Assembly (NCBI GenBank): GCA_001304855.1
Contig: BBZN01000042.1
Location: forward strand, 1-38,335
DNA: 38,335 bases
Source of the DNA: Clostridia bacterium UC5.1-1D2
Lineage (GTDB): Bacteria > Bacillota > Clostridia > Lachnospirales > Lachnospiraceae
Reading direction: 5' to 3'
Shown in pieces: positions 10,601-20,372 of this stretch; the stretch's first letter is position 1; the number at the start of each line of letters is the position of its first letter. Made by a program: the position numbers and the translations under genes. The notes beneath the pieces were generated by a model that saw nothing but the letters and a program-made list of their open reading frames with translations, made no database searches and was not told the DNA's origin.

Positions 10601-11355
10601 CAGCTGTACCATAGGCCGGATGTCCGGCGGAATAACGGGTATTACATCCATAATCATCCACTCAGGACGATTGCCGGAGTTGAGGAACGCCTCCACTACT
10701 TCCAGCCTCTTGATAACCCTTGCGCGCTTCTGTCCCGTGGCGTCTACCAGGCCTTTCTCAGATCCTGGGAATCCTTCTCAAGATTGATGGAACGAAGGAG
10801 CTCCTGGATCGCCTCGGCGCCCATTCCCACGCGGAAACCGCCGGAACCGCCGTACTTCTCCACTTCCTCCCTGTACTCCTTCTCGGACAAAACCTGCTTA
10901 TACTGCAGGGAAGTGGAGCCCGGATCCAGAACCACGTAGGAGGCAAAATACAATACCTTCTCCAAGGTTCTGGGAGAGATGTCCAGAATCAGGCCCATAC
11001 GGCTGGGTATTCCCTTAAAATACCAGATATGGGATACGGGAGCGGCCAGCTGTATATGGCCCATGCGCTCTCTGCGGACACTGGCTTTTGTTACCTCTAC
11101 GCCGCACCGGTCGCAGATAACGCCTTTATAACGAATCTTTTTGTATTTACCACAATGACACTCCCAGTCCTTACTCGGTCCGAAAATCTTCTCACAGAAC
11201 AGTCCGTCCTTTTCAGGCTTTAAGGTTCTGTAGTTGATGGTCTCAGGCTTTTTAACCTCGCCGTGGGACCACTCCAGAATCTTGTCAGGGGAAGCCAGGC
11301 CAATCTTGATGGCATCAAATGTCATTGGATGATAGGTTTCATTCACTTCTGGCAT
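7647..11355 (-). CDS. rpoC: RNA polymerase beta' subunit (two frameshifts)
   Basis: About 1236 residues after correction. The N-terminal zinc ribbon is visible ([20 protein letters not shown]), the Mg-binding [12 protein letters not shown] lies near residue 455 (DNA about 9985), and the second zinc site includes GVCAKCYG. The C-terminus ends in a long Asp/Glu-rich tail. Frame breaks lie near 9443 ([13 protein letters not shown]) and 10751 ([16 protein letters not shown]), each GGG or CCC read as two bases. The start is ATG 11355 ([11 protein letters not shown]); an ATG two codons earlier sits too close to the AGGGAG site. It begins 16 bases after rpoB and is clearly co-transcribed with it. 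Confidence 0.97.
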
Positions 11356-11371
11356 GAGCATTTACTCCCTT

Positions 11372-14300
11372 CTATTCTTCATCATCACTGTCGATGGATT
11401 CCTCGATGAACAAGTCGTCGTCATCCTCGTCTACGTCATCGGCAAAATCATCAGCTTCTGCCGCATCTTCTTCCTCTTCCTCTTCCACGCTCACAAGCTC
11501 GTTGTTCTTGAACTCCTGCTCCTGGTAGCCGAAATCGGCATAGGATTCGTTGTCGTTAAAGCGGCGGTCGCCCTCCAGCATAGCGCGGAGCTCCGTATCG
11601 CCGTAGTCGATATTTTCGTTCATCTCAACTTCAGTGCCGTCGTCCCGAAGCACCTGGACATCCAGTCCAAGAGACTGCATTTCCTTCAGAAGAACCTTGA
11701 AGGATTCAGGAACGCCGGGCTCAGGGATATTCTCACCCTTGATAATGGCCTCATAGGTCTTTACGCGGCCCACCACGTCGTCGGATTTCACAGTCATGAT
11801 CTCCTGGAGCGTGTAGGAAGCGCCGTATGCCTCCAGGGCCCAAACCTCCATCTCTCCGAAACGCTGTCCGCCGAACTGGGCTTTACCGCCCAGCGGCTGC
11901 TGCGTCACCAGGGAGTATGGCCCCGTGGAACGGGCATGGATTTTATCGTCTACCAGATGGTGAAGCTTCAGGTAATGCATGTGGCCTATGGTAACCGCAC
12001 CGTCAAAAAATTCTCCCGTACGGCCGTCCCGGAGTCTCACCTTACCGTCGCGGCTGATGGGAACTCCCTTCCAGAGCGCTCTGTGCTCCAGATGGCTGCC
12101 CAGGTATTCCAGGACAGAAGGCTTCAGGGTATCGCTGTACTTGGCTTCAAAATCCTCCCAGGACAGGTTCACATAATCGTTGGCCACATCCAGGGTATCC
12201 ATAATATCATTCTCATTGGCGCCGTCAAAGATAGGCGTGGAAACATTGAAGCCCAGAGCCTTGGCTGCAAGGCTCAGATGGATCTCCAGCACCTGTCCGA
12301 TATTCATACGGGAAGGCACGCCCAGGGGATTCAGCACGATATCCAGAGGCCGTCCGTTGGGGAGGAACGGCATATCCTCCACAGGAAGCACGCGGGAAAC
12401 CACACCCTTGTTGCCGTGGCGTCCGGCCATCTTATCGCCTACGGAAATTTTACGTTTCTGGGCAATATAGATGCGGACCGTCTCATTCACGCCGGGAGAC
12501 AGCTCGTCTCCATTCTCTCTTGTAAACACCTTGGCATCCACGATGATGCCGTATGCGCCGTGGGGCACCTTCAAGGAGGTGTCGCGGACCTCCCTTGCCT
12601 TCTCGCCAAAGATGGCGCGCAAAAGCCGCTCCTCGGCCGTCAGCTCAGTCTCGCCCTTTGGCGTAACCTTGCCCACCAGGATATCTCCGGCACGAACCTC
12701 AGCGCCGATACGGATAATTCCGCGCTCATCCAGATCCTTTAATGCATCCTCGCCTACGCCCGGAACATCACGGGTAATCTCCTCCGGTCCCAGCTTGGTA
12801 TCTCTGGCCTCAGCCTCGTACTCTTCAATATGAACAGATGTGTATACATCCTCCTGAACCAGACGCTCGGAAAGAAGTACCGCATCCTCGTAGTTGTAAC
12901 CTTCCCAGGTCATGAATCCGATGAGCGGGTTCTTGCCCAGAGCAATTTCGCCGTTGGATGTGGAAGGGCCGTCAGCGATTACCTCGCCCGCCTCCACGTG
13001 GTCGTTCTTGTACACAATCGGCTTCTGGTTGTAACAGTTGCTCTGGTTGCTCCTCTTGAATTTGGTCAGATGGTATACATCCCTGTTTCCGTCGGAATCC
13101 CGCTTAATGATAATCTCATTGGAGGCGGAGCGCAGAACCACGCCTGCATTTTTAGCCACCACGCACACGCCGGAGTCCACGGCCGCCTTCGCCTCGATTC
13201 CTGTTCCCACAGCCGGAGCCTCCGTCGTCAGAAGAGGCACAGCCTGGCGCTGCATGTTGGAGCCCATAAGGGCGCGGTTTGCATCGTCGTTCTCAAGGAA
13301 GGGGATCATGGCCGTAGCTACTGAGAACACCATCTTGGGAGATACGTCCATCAGGTCAATGGTCTTTTTTAAAAACTCGGAAGTCTCTGTGCGGAAACGT
13401 CCGGATACGTTATTGTGGACAAAATGTCCGTCTTCATCCAGGGACTCGTTGGCCTGGGCTACCACAAAGTTATCTTCCTCGTCTGCAGTAAGGTACACAA
13501 CCTCATCCGTTACCCTGGGATTCTCCGGGTCTGTGGTCTTATCCACCACGCGGTAAGGCGCCTCGATAAAGCCGTACTGGTTCACCCTTGCATAAGTGGC
13601 CAGGGAGTTGATAAGACCGATGTTAGGGCCTTCAGGGGTCTCAATGGGGCACATACGCCCGTAATGGGTATAGTGTACGTCCCGCACCTCGAATCCGGCG
13701 CGGTCTCTTGACAGACCGCCGGGGCCCAGCGCTGAGAGACGGCGCTTGTGAGTCAGCTCCGCCAGAGGATTATTCTGATCCATGAACTGGGACAGCTGGG
13801 AGCTTCCGAAGAACTCCTTCACTGCCGCAGTCACCGGTTTGATGTTAATTAAGGACTGGGGCGTAATTCCATCCATATCCTGGGTGGTCATACGTTCTCT
13901 GACCACGCGCTCCATACGCGACAGACCAATGCGGTACTGGTTCTGCAGGAGCTCGCCCACGGCGCGTATACGGCGGTTGCCCAGATGATCGATATCGTCG
14001 GAGGTTCCCACCTCCTGCTCCAGATGCATATTATAATTGATGGAAGCAATGATATCTTCCTTTGTTATATGCTTTGGAATCAGATCATGAATATTTCTGC
14101 GGATGCTCTCCCTGAGAGCCTCCTGGTCGTCCCCAGCTTCTTCCAGAATAGAAGCCAGCGCAGGATAGTATACTAATTCCGTAACCCCGACCTCCGCCGG
14201 ATCAAAGGAAACATAGGAGCACAGCTCCACCATCATATTGGAAAGAACCTTCTGCTTTCTCTCAGGTCCGTCAACCCATACGAAGGGAACGGCGCTGTTC

Positions 14301-15266
14301 TGGATCTTCATAGCCGAATCCTTGTTCAGCTTGGTCCCTGCCTCAGCCAGGATCTCGCCTGTGGAGGTATCCACAACATCCTCGGCCAGAGTCTGGCCGT
14401 TTAAGCGGTATTTGAAGGAAAGCTTTTTGTTGAATTTATAGCGGCCAACCTTTGCAAGGTCGTATCTTCTGGGGTCGAAGAACATGCTGTTCAGCAGGCT
14501 CTCTGCACTGTCAACAGATAAAGGCTCACCGGGACGGATTTTCTTATATAACTCCAATAAGCCATCCTGGTAATTGTCGGAGGTATCCTTACCAAAGCTG
14601 GCTAATAATTTAGCTCTTCGCCGAACAGGTCAAGAATCTCCGCATTGGTTCCAAAACCCAGGGCACGAATCAGGACAGTGACCGGCACCTTGCGGGTTCT
14701 GTCCACGCGGACATAGAATACGTCATTGGAATCAGTCTCATACTCCAGCCATGCACCACGGTTGGGGATGACGGTGCAGGTATACAGCTCCTTGCCTACC
14801 TTGTCATGGCCAATGCCGTAGTAGATACCAGGGGAACGTACCAGCTGGCTGACGATAACACGCTCGGCACCGTTAATCACAAAAGAACCGGTATCTGTCA
14901 TCAAAGGCAGGTCGCCCATGAATATCTCGTGTTCGTTCATTTCATCTTTATCTTTATTGTACAGTCTTACCTTTACCTTTAGTGGTGCGGCGTAAGTTGC
15001 ATCCCTTTCTTTACACTCCTCGATGGTATACTTGATATCATCCTTGCAAAGTGTAAAGTCAACGAATTCCAGACTTAAGTGTCCTGCAAAGTCTGCGATG
15101 GGAGAGATATCATCAAATGCTTCCTTCAGTCCTTCATCCAAGAACCACTGGTAGGAGTCTTTTTGAATCTCAATCAGGTTTGGCATCTCAAGAACTTCTT
15201 TCTGTCTTGAGTAGCTCATTCTTACGCTTTTCCCGGCCGTACCGGACGTATTCTGCTTTTCTCCAT
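11372..15266 (-). CDS. rpoB: RNA polymerase beta subunit (two frameshifts)
   Basis: About 1298 residues after correction. The true start is ATG 15266 behind an AGGGGTG site, reading [13 protein letters not shown]; an A missing near 15229 hides this N-terminus, and a second missing base near 14610 (FGEELKLLASFG) splits the gene again. The rifampicin region (roughly residues 490-525) is wild type: [27 protein letters not shown], with Asp, His and Ser at the usual resistance positions. The C-terminus has an acidic tail of about 45 residues. The gene starts its own transcription unit rather than following rplL. Confidence 0.97.
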
Positions 15267-15413
15267 TGACGTTTCACCCCTGTTTTCTTATTTGGTTCGC
15301 GATGGTCCGGCCCCCCGGCCTGGACCGGAAAAAGACGGAACATCACTGTCGTTCTCTGTAATTGGGCGCAATAGGGCGCAAAAAGCCCACCTCGCCACAA
15401 TAGTGCACACTCC
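15267..15413 (-). other. rpoB leader
   Basis: About 140 bases between the predicted rpoB start site and its ATG. On the minus strand it contains two GC-rich inverted repeats, a GGGC..GCCC pair near 15365-15388 and a GGTCC/GGACC stem with GGCC inner pairs near 15302-15325. No gene is seen. Together with 15414-15622 this is the longest gene-free stretch in the window (356 bp). Confidence 0.5.
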
Positions 15414-15442
15414 ATAATAACACAGTCATGTCAAGGTGTCAA
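15414..15442 (-). promoter_or_regulatory. Sigma-A promoter for rpoB-rpoC
   Basis: A perfect TTGACA (complement of 15437-15442), 17-base spacer and TATTAT (complement of 15414-15419). It is back to back with the plus-strand promoter at 15454-15482; only 11 bases separate the two -35 elements. Confidence 0.8.
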
Positions 15443-15453
15443 GCATTTTTTGC

Positions 15454-15482
15454 TTGCATTTTATCCGTGTAAATGTTATACT
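15454..15482 (+). promoter_or_regulatory. Sigma-A promoter for the small membrane protein gene
   Basis: TTGCAT (15454-15459), 17-base spacer, TATACT (15477-15482), about 140 bases upstream of the start at 15623. Confidence 0.75.
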
Positions 15483-15505
15483 ATTATAGAATGTCTCCTG
15501 AGGTC

Positions 15506-15604
15506 GTTGATTATTTAACAGGTGTACCAACAAGGGGGAACCGGAACGCGGCGTGCATCTGAACAAGGCATTTTCAACACGCTCCGGACAATCAAATAAT
15601 TACA
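15506..15604 (+). ncRNA. Structured 5' leader (candidate regulatory RNA)
   Basis: The transcript upstream of the gene at 15623 can fold into an outer stem (GATTATTT 15509-15516 with AAATAATT 15594-15601) enclosing a GC-rich stem. The inner stem pairs CCGGA 15541-15545 and GCGTG 15551-15555 with CACGCTCCGG 15578-15587, leaving a 5-base bulge. The Shine-Dalgarno GGAGG follows directly. I recognise no known riboswitch class. Confidence 0.4.
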
Positions 15605-15622
15605 GGTTGGAGGTATGCCTAT

Positions 15623-16069
15623 ATGGGACAAACCATTTTTAACGTAGTGCTTATCATCCTGGTCATCGCGGTGGTGGTTCTGGCGGTTCTTTATTTTCTG
15701 GGAACCAAGCTTCAGAAACGTCAGGTGGAGCAGCAGCAGATGCTGGATGCAGCGGCACAGACCGTTTCCATTCTGGTCATTGACAAAAAGAAGATGAAGC
15801 TGACACAGGCCGGACTTCCCAAGGTAGTCACTGACCAGACGCCCAAGTACATGCGCTGGACCAAGGTCCCGGTGGTAAAAGCCAAAATCGGTCCAAAGGT
15901 CATGACGCTCATTGCAGACGGCCGTGTATTCGAGTCCCTGCCGGTCAAAACTGAGGCGAAAGTAGTTGTCAGCGGCATCTACATAACTCAGATAAAGAGC
16001 GTACGCGGAGGCGCAGTTCCTGCACCGCCTAAGAAAAAGGGCTTTTTCGCAAGATTTAAAAAGAAATAA
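15623..16069 (+). CDS. Single-pass membrane protein of unknown function
   Basis: 148 residues, intact. One N-terminal transmembrane helix (about residues 5-28, VVLIILVIAVVVLAVLYFL) is followed by a Gln-rich stretch, a soluble beta-rich segment of about 85 residues (VSILVIDKKKMKL to GIYITQIKSV) and a very basic tail (PPKKKGFFARFKKK). There is no cleavage or lipobox motif, so it is probably membrane anchored; the basic C-terminus suggests a cytoplasmic tail. A GGAGG site precedes the ATG. Divergent from rpoB, with its own promoter, a structured leader and a strong terminator. I do not recognise a family with a known function. Confidence 0.8.
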   Translation: MGQTIFNVVLIILVIAVVVLAVLYFLGTKLQKRQVEQQQMLDAAAQTVSILVIDKKKMKLTQAGLPKVVTDQTPKYMRWTKVPVVKAKIGPKVMTLIADGRVFESLPVKTEAKVVVSGIYITQIKSVRGGAVPAPPKKKGFFARFKKK

Positions 16070-16115
16070 AAAAGAGCTGCTGTAAAATGAGCATTTATTT
16101 TACAGCAGCTCTTTT
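16070..16115. terminator. Bidirectional terminator between the membrane protein gene and the kinase operon
   Basis: A perfect 19-bp stem (16070-16088 with 16097-16115), loop of 8, and T runs on both strands. It ends the plus-strand gene at 15623 and the minus-strand sugar operon. Confidence 0.92.
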
Positions 16116-16145
16116 CTCATTCTCTTACATATGCGCCTTTGCACT

Positions 16146-17674
16146 TCAGCAAGGCCCCTGCTGATACAGGGTTCTGACATTCTCATACAGGCTCTTATAC
16201 ACCCGGAACTGCCTCTCATATACATCCCGGTTGGCCCGATTGGGCTCCAGGACGCAGCCTTCCCCGGAAAGCAGCTTTCCAAAGTCTTTTGTTATCCCCT
16301 TTTCTTGTATGCTCAGACCTGCCAGAATCATATCTCCCAGGGTTTCCGTCTCATTGTGCTTCAGTTGAATAACCGGATGCTGAAGCACATCCGCAACGAT
16401 CTGGCACCAGATCCGGCTGTTAGCGATTCCTCCTCCTATGGGTATAGCTCCCGGATCCGGCTTTCCACATTCAGGGTTCTCATGCAGTCCTTAAGAGAAA
16501 AAGCCACCCCCTCCATAACCGCCCGGACAAAGCTGCCGTAATCACTTTCCAGCCCGATTCCAAAAAACATCCCCCTGGCCCCCGGAATCCCATATAGGCG
16601 CTTTCTCACCGGTCAGATAGGGGTGGTATATGATCCCTCCCGCCCCGGGTCTTGCCCCTTCCGCCAGGCCGTTGAAGTATTCGTATATATTTTCCCCCTT
16701 TTTCTTGCCTTCTCCTCCACTGCGCCGCCAAATATATCTCTGAACCATCTCATGGAAATACCCGCGTTATCCGTCGACAGGATGACGGTGTACAGACCGT
16801 CAAAGGGACTGAAGCAGTTCAGGGCCCGGGTATCGCAGATAGGCTCGCGGCTTATATAGCATATGCGGCCGCAGCTTCCCAGGGTAATGGCCGCATCGCC
16901 GGCATTTATGGCCCCTGACCCCGCTGTGGCCGCCACCGTATCCAGGCACCCGGCTGTCACCGGTGTTCCCTCCTTAAGCCCTGTAATCCCGGCGGCTTCT
17001 TTCGTCACATATCCCACCACATCCGTGGACGAATATATGTTTGGAAGCAGGTCCGGGGGTATTTGTGATTTTTGTATAATGGTATCCGACCATTGGCCTG
17101 TCTTAATATCCGCCATCAGAGTCAGGCCGGCCCTGGGACGGTTGATGGAAAAGACGCCTGTAAGCCTGTGGATTATAAATCCGCTGGGCATGAGAAATTT
17201 GTGGGCCCTTCTCACAAGCTCAGGATGGTTGTCAATCAGCCACCTGAGATTGGAAAGGGAAAAGGTTCCCTTGGCCAGCCGGTTGGCAGTGACCGAGAAG
17301 ATCAGTTCCTCCCCCACATGTTCCATAAGCCACCGGATCTGCTCACCGGCCCGCAGGTCATGATGTCCGATGGCGTTGTAGAGCGGTTCTCCCTTCTCAT
17401 CAACCAGAGTTACCGCATTGGTGCAGCTGACGCTGATCGCGGCAATCCGGGAGGCGTCTATTTTCTGAGGTCCGAAACAGGTTTTCAGATTTCTTACAAC
17501 TGCGTCCCACCACCTCAGCGGATTCTGTTCTGTGCGTCCCTCCCGGGGATGTATCATGGGATATTCCTGGTATGCGTGCCCCACCATCCTCCCCCCCGTG
17601 TCGTAAACCGCACATTTTGCGCCTGTGGTTCCTATATCGATGCCTAATAAAAGTCTGCTGGATTCTACACTCAT
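16146..17674 (-). CDS. FGGY-family carbohydrate kinase (three frameshifts)
   Basis: ATP-dependent sugar kinase of the xylulokinase/gluconokinase/fuculokinase fold, about 509 residues after correction. Start ATG 17674 (MSVESSRLLLGIDIGTTGAK) follows AAAGGA. The phosphate-1 motif DIGTTGAKCAVYD is near residue 10; the catalytic Asp is expected in TAGCLDTVAATAG near residue 235; the adenosine-binding GGGIANSRIW is in the C-terminal part. Frame breaks lie near 16708, 16585 (one extra G in a G5 run, at WDSGARGMFFG) and 16441 (LYPIGGGIANS). Last gene of the TRAP operon. Its sugar substrate is not evident; context with an aldolase and an RpiB-type isomerase suggests a ketose or sugar acid. Confidence 0.88.
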
Positions 17675-17822
17675 TGTAAATCCTTTCCGTACCGGAATAA
17701 GTCTGTAATTTGCTTTTCTCCGCCTGGGGGCCCATATTGTGAAAACGGCCCCCAATGACGGGCCCGCCGCCACGTTCCCGGGAAGCCCGCGGCTCTTGGG
17801 CCCAGGGCCCGGGAGTGAATGT
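17675..17822 (-). other. GC-rich structured spacer between aldolase and kinase genes
   Basis: 148 bases without a coding frame I can support. It contains a GGGGGCC...GGCCCCC inverted repeat near 17726-17755 and further GGGCCC/CCCGGG repeats at 17770-17812. No T run follows. It is probably an intercistronic processing or stability structure; both genes read the same way. Confidence 0.4.
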
Positions 17823-18482
17823 TCAAACAGGCGCCTGGACGTGCCCGGGGCCTCTGCTCCGTCCCATACTGTAGTTTGCTAACTGCTCTCCGGAAAGAGC
17901 CTTACCGCGGCTGCCTAAAATGAAATGAACTCTGGCATTTTCTTCTATCTCCTCAATAATATTCAGGGCCTGCTCCAGATCCTTTCCCACCGCCAAAACG
18001 CCGTGGTTTTCCAAAAGGACCGAATCCCTCTCCCCTATAACCTGAGAAACTGCTTCCGCCAGCTCTCTGGAGCCTGAAGGCAGGTAAGGTATAACCGGTA
18101 GCGCGCCTACCCGTACCGCGCAGCCTGCCGTGTAGATAGGCATGGAACATTGAAAATCCAGCTCTTTCATACATGACAGGGCTACGGCGTTGGGGCTGTG
18201 AACGTGAACCACCGCCTGAATCCCTTCATATTGATAGCAGCACAGATGCATTCTCCACTCCTTGGAAGGTACGGCGCCTATGGCCCCCTGATAATTGCCC
18301 TGAAGGTCAAGCTCCAGGATATCCTCCTCCCCTATCTGCTGCAGGCTTCTGCCTGAAGGGGTTATATAGATATGGTCCCCTATGCGTATGCTCACGTTTC
18401 CCCCGGAACTGCTGACCAGCCCTTTTCCATGAATCAGGCGGCAATACCGTATCAGCTCCGAGAGCTGTTCTTTCCTATTCAT
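17823..18482 (-). CDS. Class II aldolase/epimerase-family protein (FucA-like)
   Basis: Zn-dependent aldolase of the AraD/FucA fold, 219 residues, intact and close to the length of E. coli L-fuculose-1-phosphate aldolase. Visible motifs are the phosphate-binding GGNVS (27-31) and TPSG (40-43), catalytic Glu74 in SKEWRMH, and Zn ligands His92 and His94 (HVHSP) and His159 (ENHGV). Numbering almost matches FucA (Glu73, His92, His94, His155). The family splits ketose-1-phosphates into dihydroxyacetone phosphate and an aldehyde, or epimerises ribulose 5-phosphate. A retro-aldol role fits the neighbouring kinase and isomerase, but the substrate is unknown. The start follows AGGAAGGGG. Confidence 0.9.
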   Translation of the reverse strand: MNRKEQLSELIRYCRLIHGKGLVSSSGGNVSIRIGDHIYITPSGRSLQQIGEEDILELDLQGNYQGAIGAVPSKEWRMHLCCYQYEGIQAVVHVHSPNAVALSCMKELDFQCSMPIYTAGCAVRVGALPVIPYLPSGSRELAEAVSQVIGERDSVLLENHGVLAVGKDLEQALNIIEEIEENARVHFILGSRGKALSGEQLANYSMGRSRGPGHVQAPV

Positions 18483-18503
18483 AAATTGTCCCCTTCCTGT
18501 TCA

Positions 18504-18540
18504 TCAGACAGGGAATTCCAGCAGCTGCCGCCCTGTCTGA
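18504..18540 (-). other. Intercistronic stem-loop between dctM and aldolase genes
   Basis: A perfect 10-bp inverted repeat, TCAGACAGGG (18504-18513) with CCCTGTCTGA (18531-18540), in the 76-base gap. No T run on the minus strand, so it is not a standard terminator; it may set relative transcript levels within the operon. Confidence 0.5.
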
Positions 18541-18558
18541 ACAATATATCCTGTTTTC

Positions 18559-19847
18559 TCATCGCAATGCAATCCGCGGAAGGAATAATACAAGCTCCGG
18601 AATATAGGTTACCATCAGAAGCACAATCAACAGTGGGATATAAAAAGGTATAACCTCCCTGATCATTTTATCCAGAGTTATGTTTGCAACCCTTGCCGTT
18701 GTAAACAGGCACATGCCGATGGGAGGGGTGAGAAGCCCTATCATAAGATTCAGAACCATAATTACCCCAAGATGAACGGAATCAATTCCAACAGCCTGGC
18801 ACATGGGAACCAGCATAGGCGTTAATATCATGATGGCGGCATTACATTCCATAAAGCAGCCGATTACCAGCAGGAACAGATTGATTAAGAACAAAATCAA
18901 AACGGGGTTCTGGCTGAAAGCAAACACCTTATCCATCAGGTATGTAGGAATCTGGCTTTTTATCAACAGATAACCATAGAGGGAGGAAGCGCTACAATAA
19001 TCAGAATCATGGAGCTCTCCTTGACCGTATCCCTGCAAATCCGGAGGAAGCTTTTCATGTCCAGACTTTTATAAAAAACAGACGTCAGCACCAGCGCATA
19101 AACGGCTGCCACTACGGCTGCCTCCGTTGGGGTAAATATTCCCGACAGCATGCCTCCGATGAGAATAACCGGTGTGAGCAGCGGCCAGAACGCCTCCCTG
19201 AAGGAACGCCAGACTCTTTTGACATCCAGGCTTTTGTTTCTGGGGTACTTCCTCTTGGAGGCTATGAGTATCACCAGCAGCGACATGGAAAGCCCCATAA
19301 GGACTCCGGGTATTATTCCTGCAATGAGAAGGGCCGCAATGGACGTGCCTCCCATGACTCCGAACATGATAAGCGGCACGCTGGGCGGTATTACCGGCCC
19401 CACGGTGGAGGACGCGGCAGTTACTGCCGCGGAAAAAGGAGTGTCAAATCCCGCGTCCTCCATGGCTTTTATCTCTATGGTCCCCAGGCCGGCGGCGTCT
19501 GCCACGGCAGAGCCGCTCATGCCTGCGAAAATGATGCTTGCAAATATGTTGGCGATTCCCAGACCGCCCGGTATCCAGCCAACCAGCTCATTGGCGAAGT
19601 TGAATATTTTTGAAGTGATTCCCCCGTGTTCATCAATTTCCCAGCCAGAAGAAAGAAGGGAATTGCAAGCAGCGTAAAGTTATTCGTTCCCTGCACAAAC
19701 CGCTGGGTTACAATCTCATAGGGAATTCCCGTAAGCCCTTTATCCATGATGATAATAATAACAGAGGTTATCCCAATGGCATACGGTACGGAGAAGCCCA
19801 AAATAAACAGGATAATCAAAAAGTCCTAAAAAGACGGCAACTTCCAT
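18559..19847 (-). CDS. dctM: TRAP transporter large permease subunit, DctM type (three frameshifts)
   Basis: Ion-coupled permease of the tripartite transporter, about 430 residues and twelve or so helices. Start ATG 19847 (MEVAVFLGL) lies 2 bases after the dctQ stop. Typical segments are AIPFFLLAGKLMNTGG, GMSGSAVADAAGLG, AASSTVGPVIPPSVPLI, GIFTPTEAAVVAAVYA and LLTPPIGMCLF. Frame breaks lie near 19821 (T5 run, one extra or two missing), 19623 (G5 for G6) and 18991 (IVAASSLYGYL). It imports the substrate bound by DctP together with Na+. Confidence 0.93.
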
Positions 19848-19849
19848 AA

Positions 19850-20338
19850 TCAGTCATCTCCTCCTTTCAAAGGGCGGTACTTCATGAATCCCTTCAGCTG
19901 CTTCATAAGTATGTAAATTACCATTGGAGCCGCCAGAACAACGGGCACATAGAAGGTTGCACTGCTCATAAAGGGAAGGGAAGCCATTGTATACAGAGAC
20001 ATTTTTCTGATGAGGATAATCCCTCCTGCAAAAAGCATGATAAAAAGGATAACAGCCAGTATATTGGACACAATCAATATACCTCTGCACAGTTTCAGGG
20101 GCAGCTTGTCAATAAAATAGGTGGTTCTGATATTGATGTTATCTCTCTCAACTAAAACAAGGCCCAAAAAGATAACCCCCATATACAGCAGCCGCGCCAC
20201 CTCTTCCGTCCAGGGCACCGATATTTTCAGGACATATCTGAAAATAACCTGCAAAAATACGATAACCACCATTGTAAAAAAACAGGCCAGGGAAGCTATC
20301 TCATATAATTTGTAAATCCATTTTCCCTTCTCTTTCAT
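19850..20338 (-). CDS. dctQ: TRAP transporter small permease subunit, DctQ type
   Basis: 162 residues, intact, four hydrophobic helices (about 12-34, 48-66, 86-110, 127-148) with the family's FRYVLKISVPWTEEVARLLYMGVIFLG segment spanning helix 1 to helix 2. It pairs with DctM in the membrane. The stop TGA is followed after 2 bases by the dctM ATG, so the two are translationally linked. A dctP stop-to-dctQ start gap of 34 bases indicates one transcript. Confidence 0.93.
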   Translation of the reverse strand: MKEKGKWIYKLYEIASLACFFTMVVIVFLQVIFRYVLKISVPWTEEVARLLYMGVIFLGLVLVERDNINIRTTYFIDKLPLKLCRGILIVSNILAVILFIMLFAGGIILIRKMSLYTMASLPFMSSATFYVPVVLAAPMVIYILMKQLKGFMKYRPLKGGDD

Positions 20339-20372
20339 ACCTATCTCCCATTCACTTGAGGGTTTACGCGTA

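Noticed and set aside
11354..12742. A 462-codon open frame on the plus strand inside rpoB
   Set aside because: It is antisense to an unambiguous rpoB, has no ribosome site and its translation resembles no protein family; GC-biased third positions of rpoB leave the opposite strand open.
2656..15266. Frameshifted rpoB, rpoC, fusA and tuf read as pseudogenes or split genes
   Set aside because: All essential genes carry the same homopolymer-type one-base losses at similar density; error is far more likely than decay.
11372..15266. Rifampicin-resistance substitution in rpoB (and streptomycin resistance in rpsL)
   Set aside because: The key Asp, His and Ser of the rifampicin region and both rpsL lysines are wild type.
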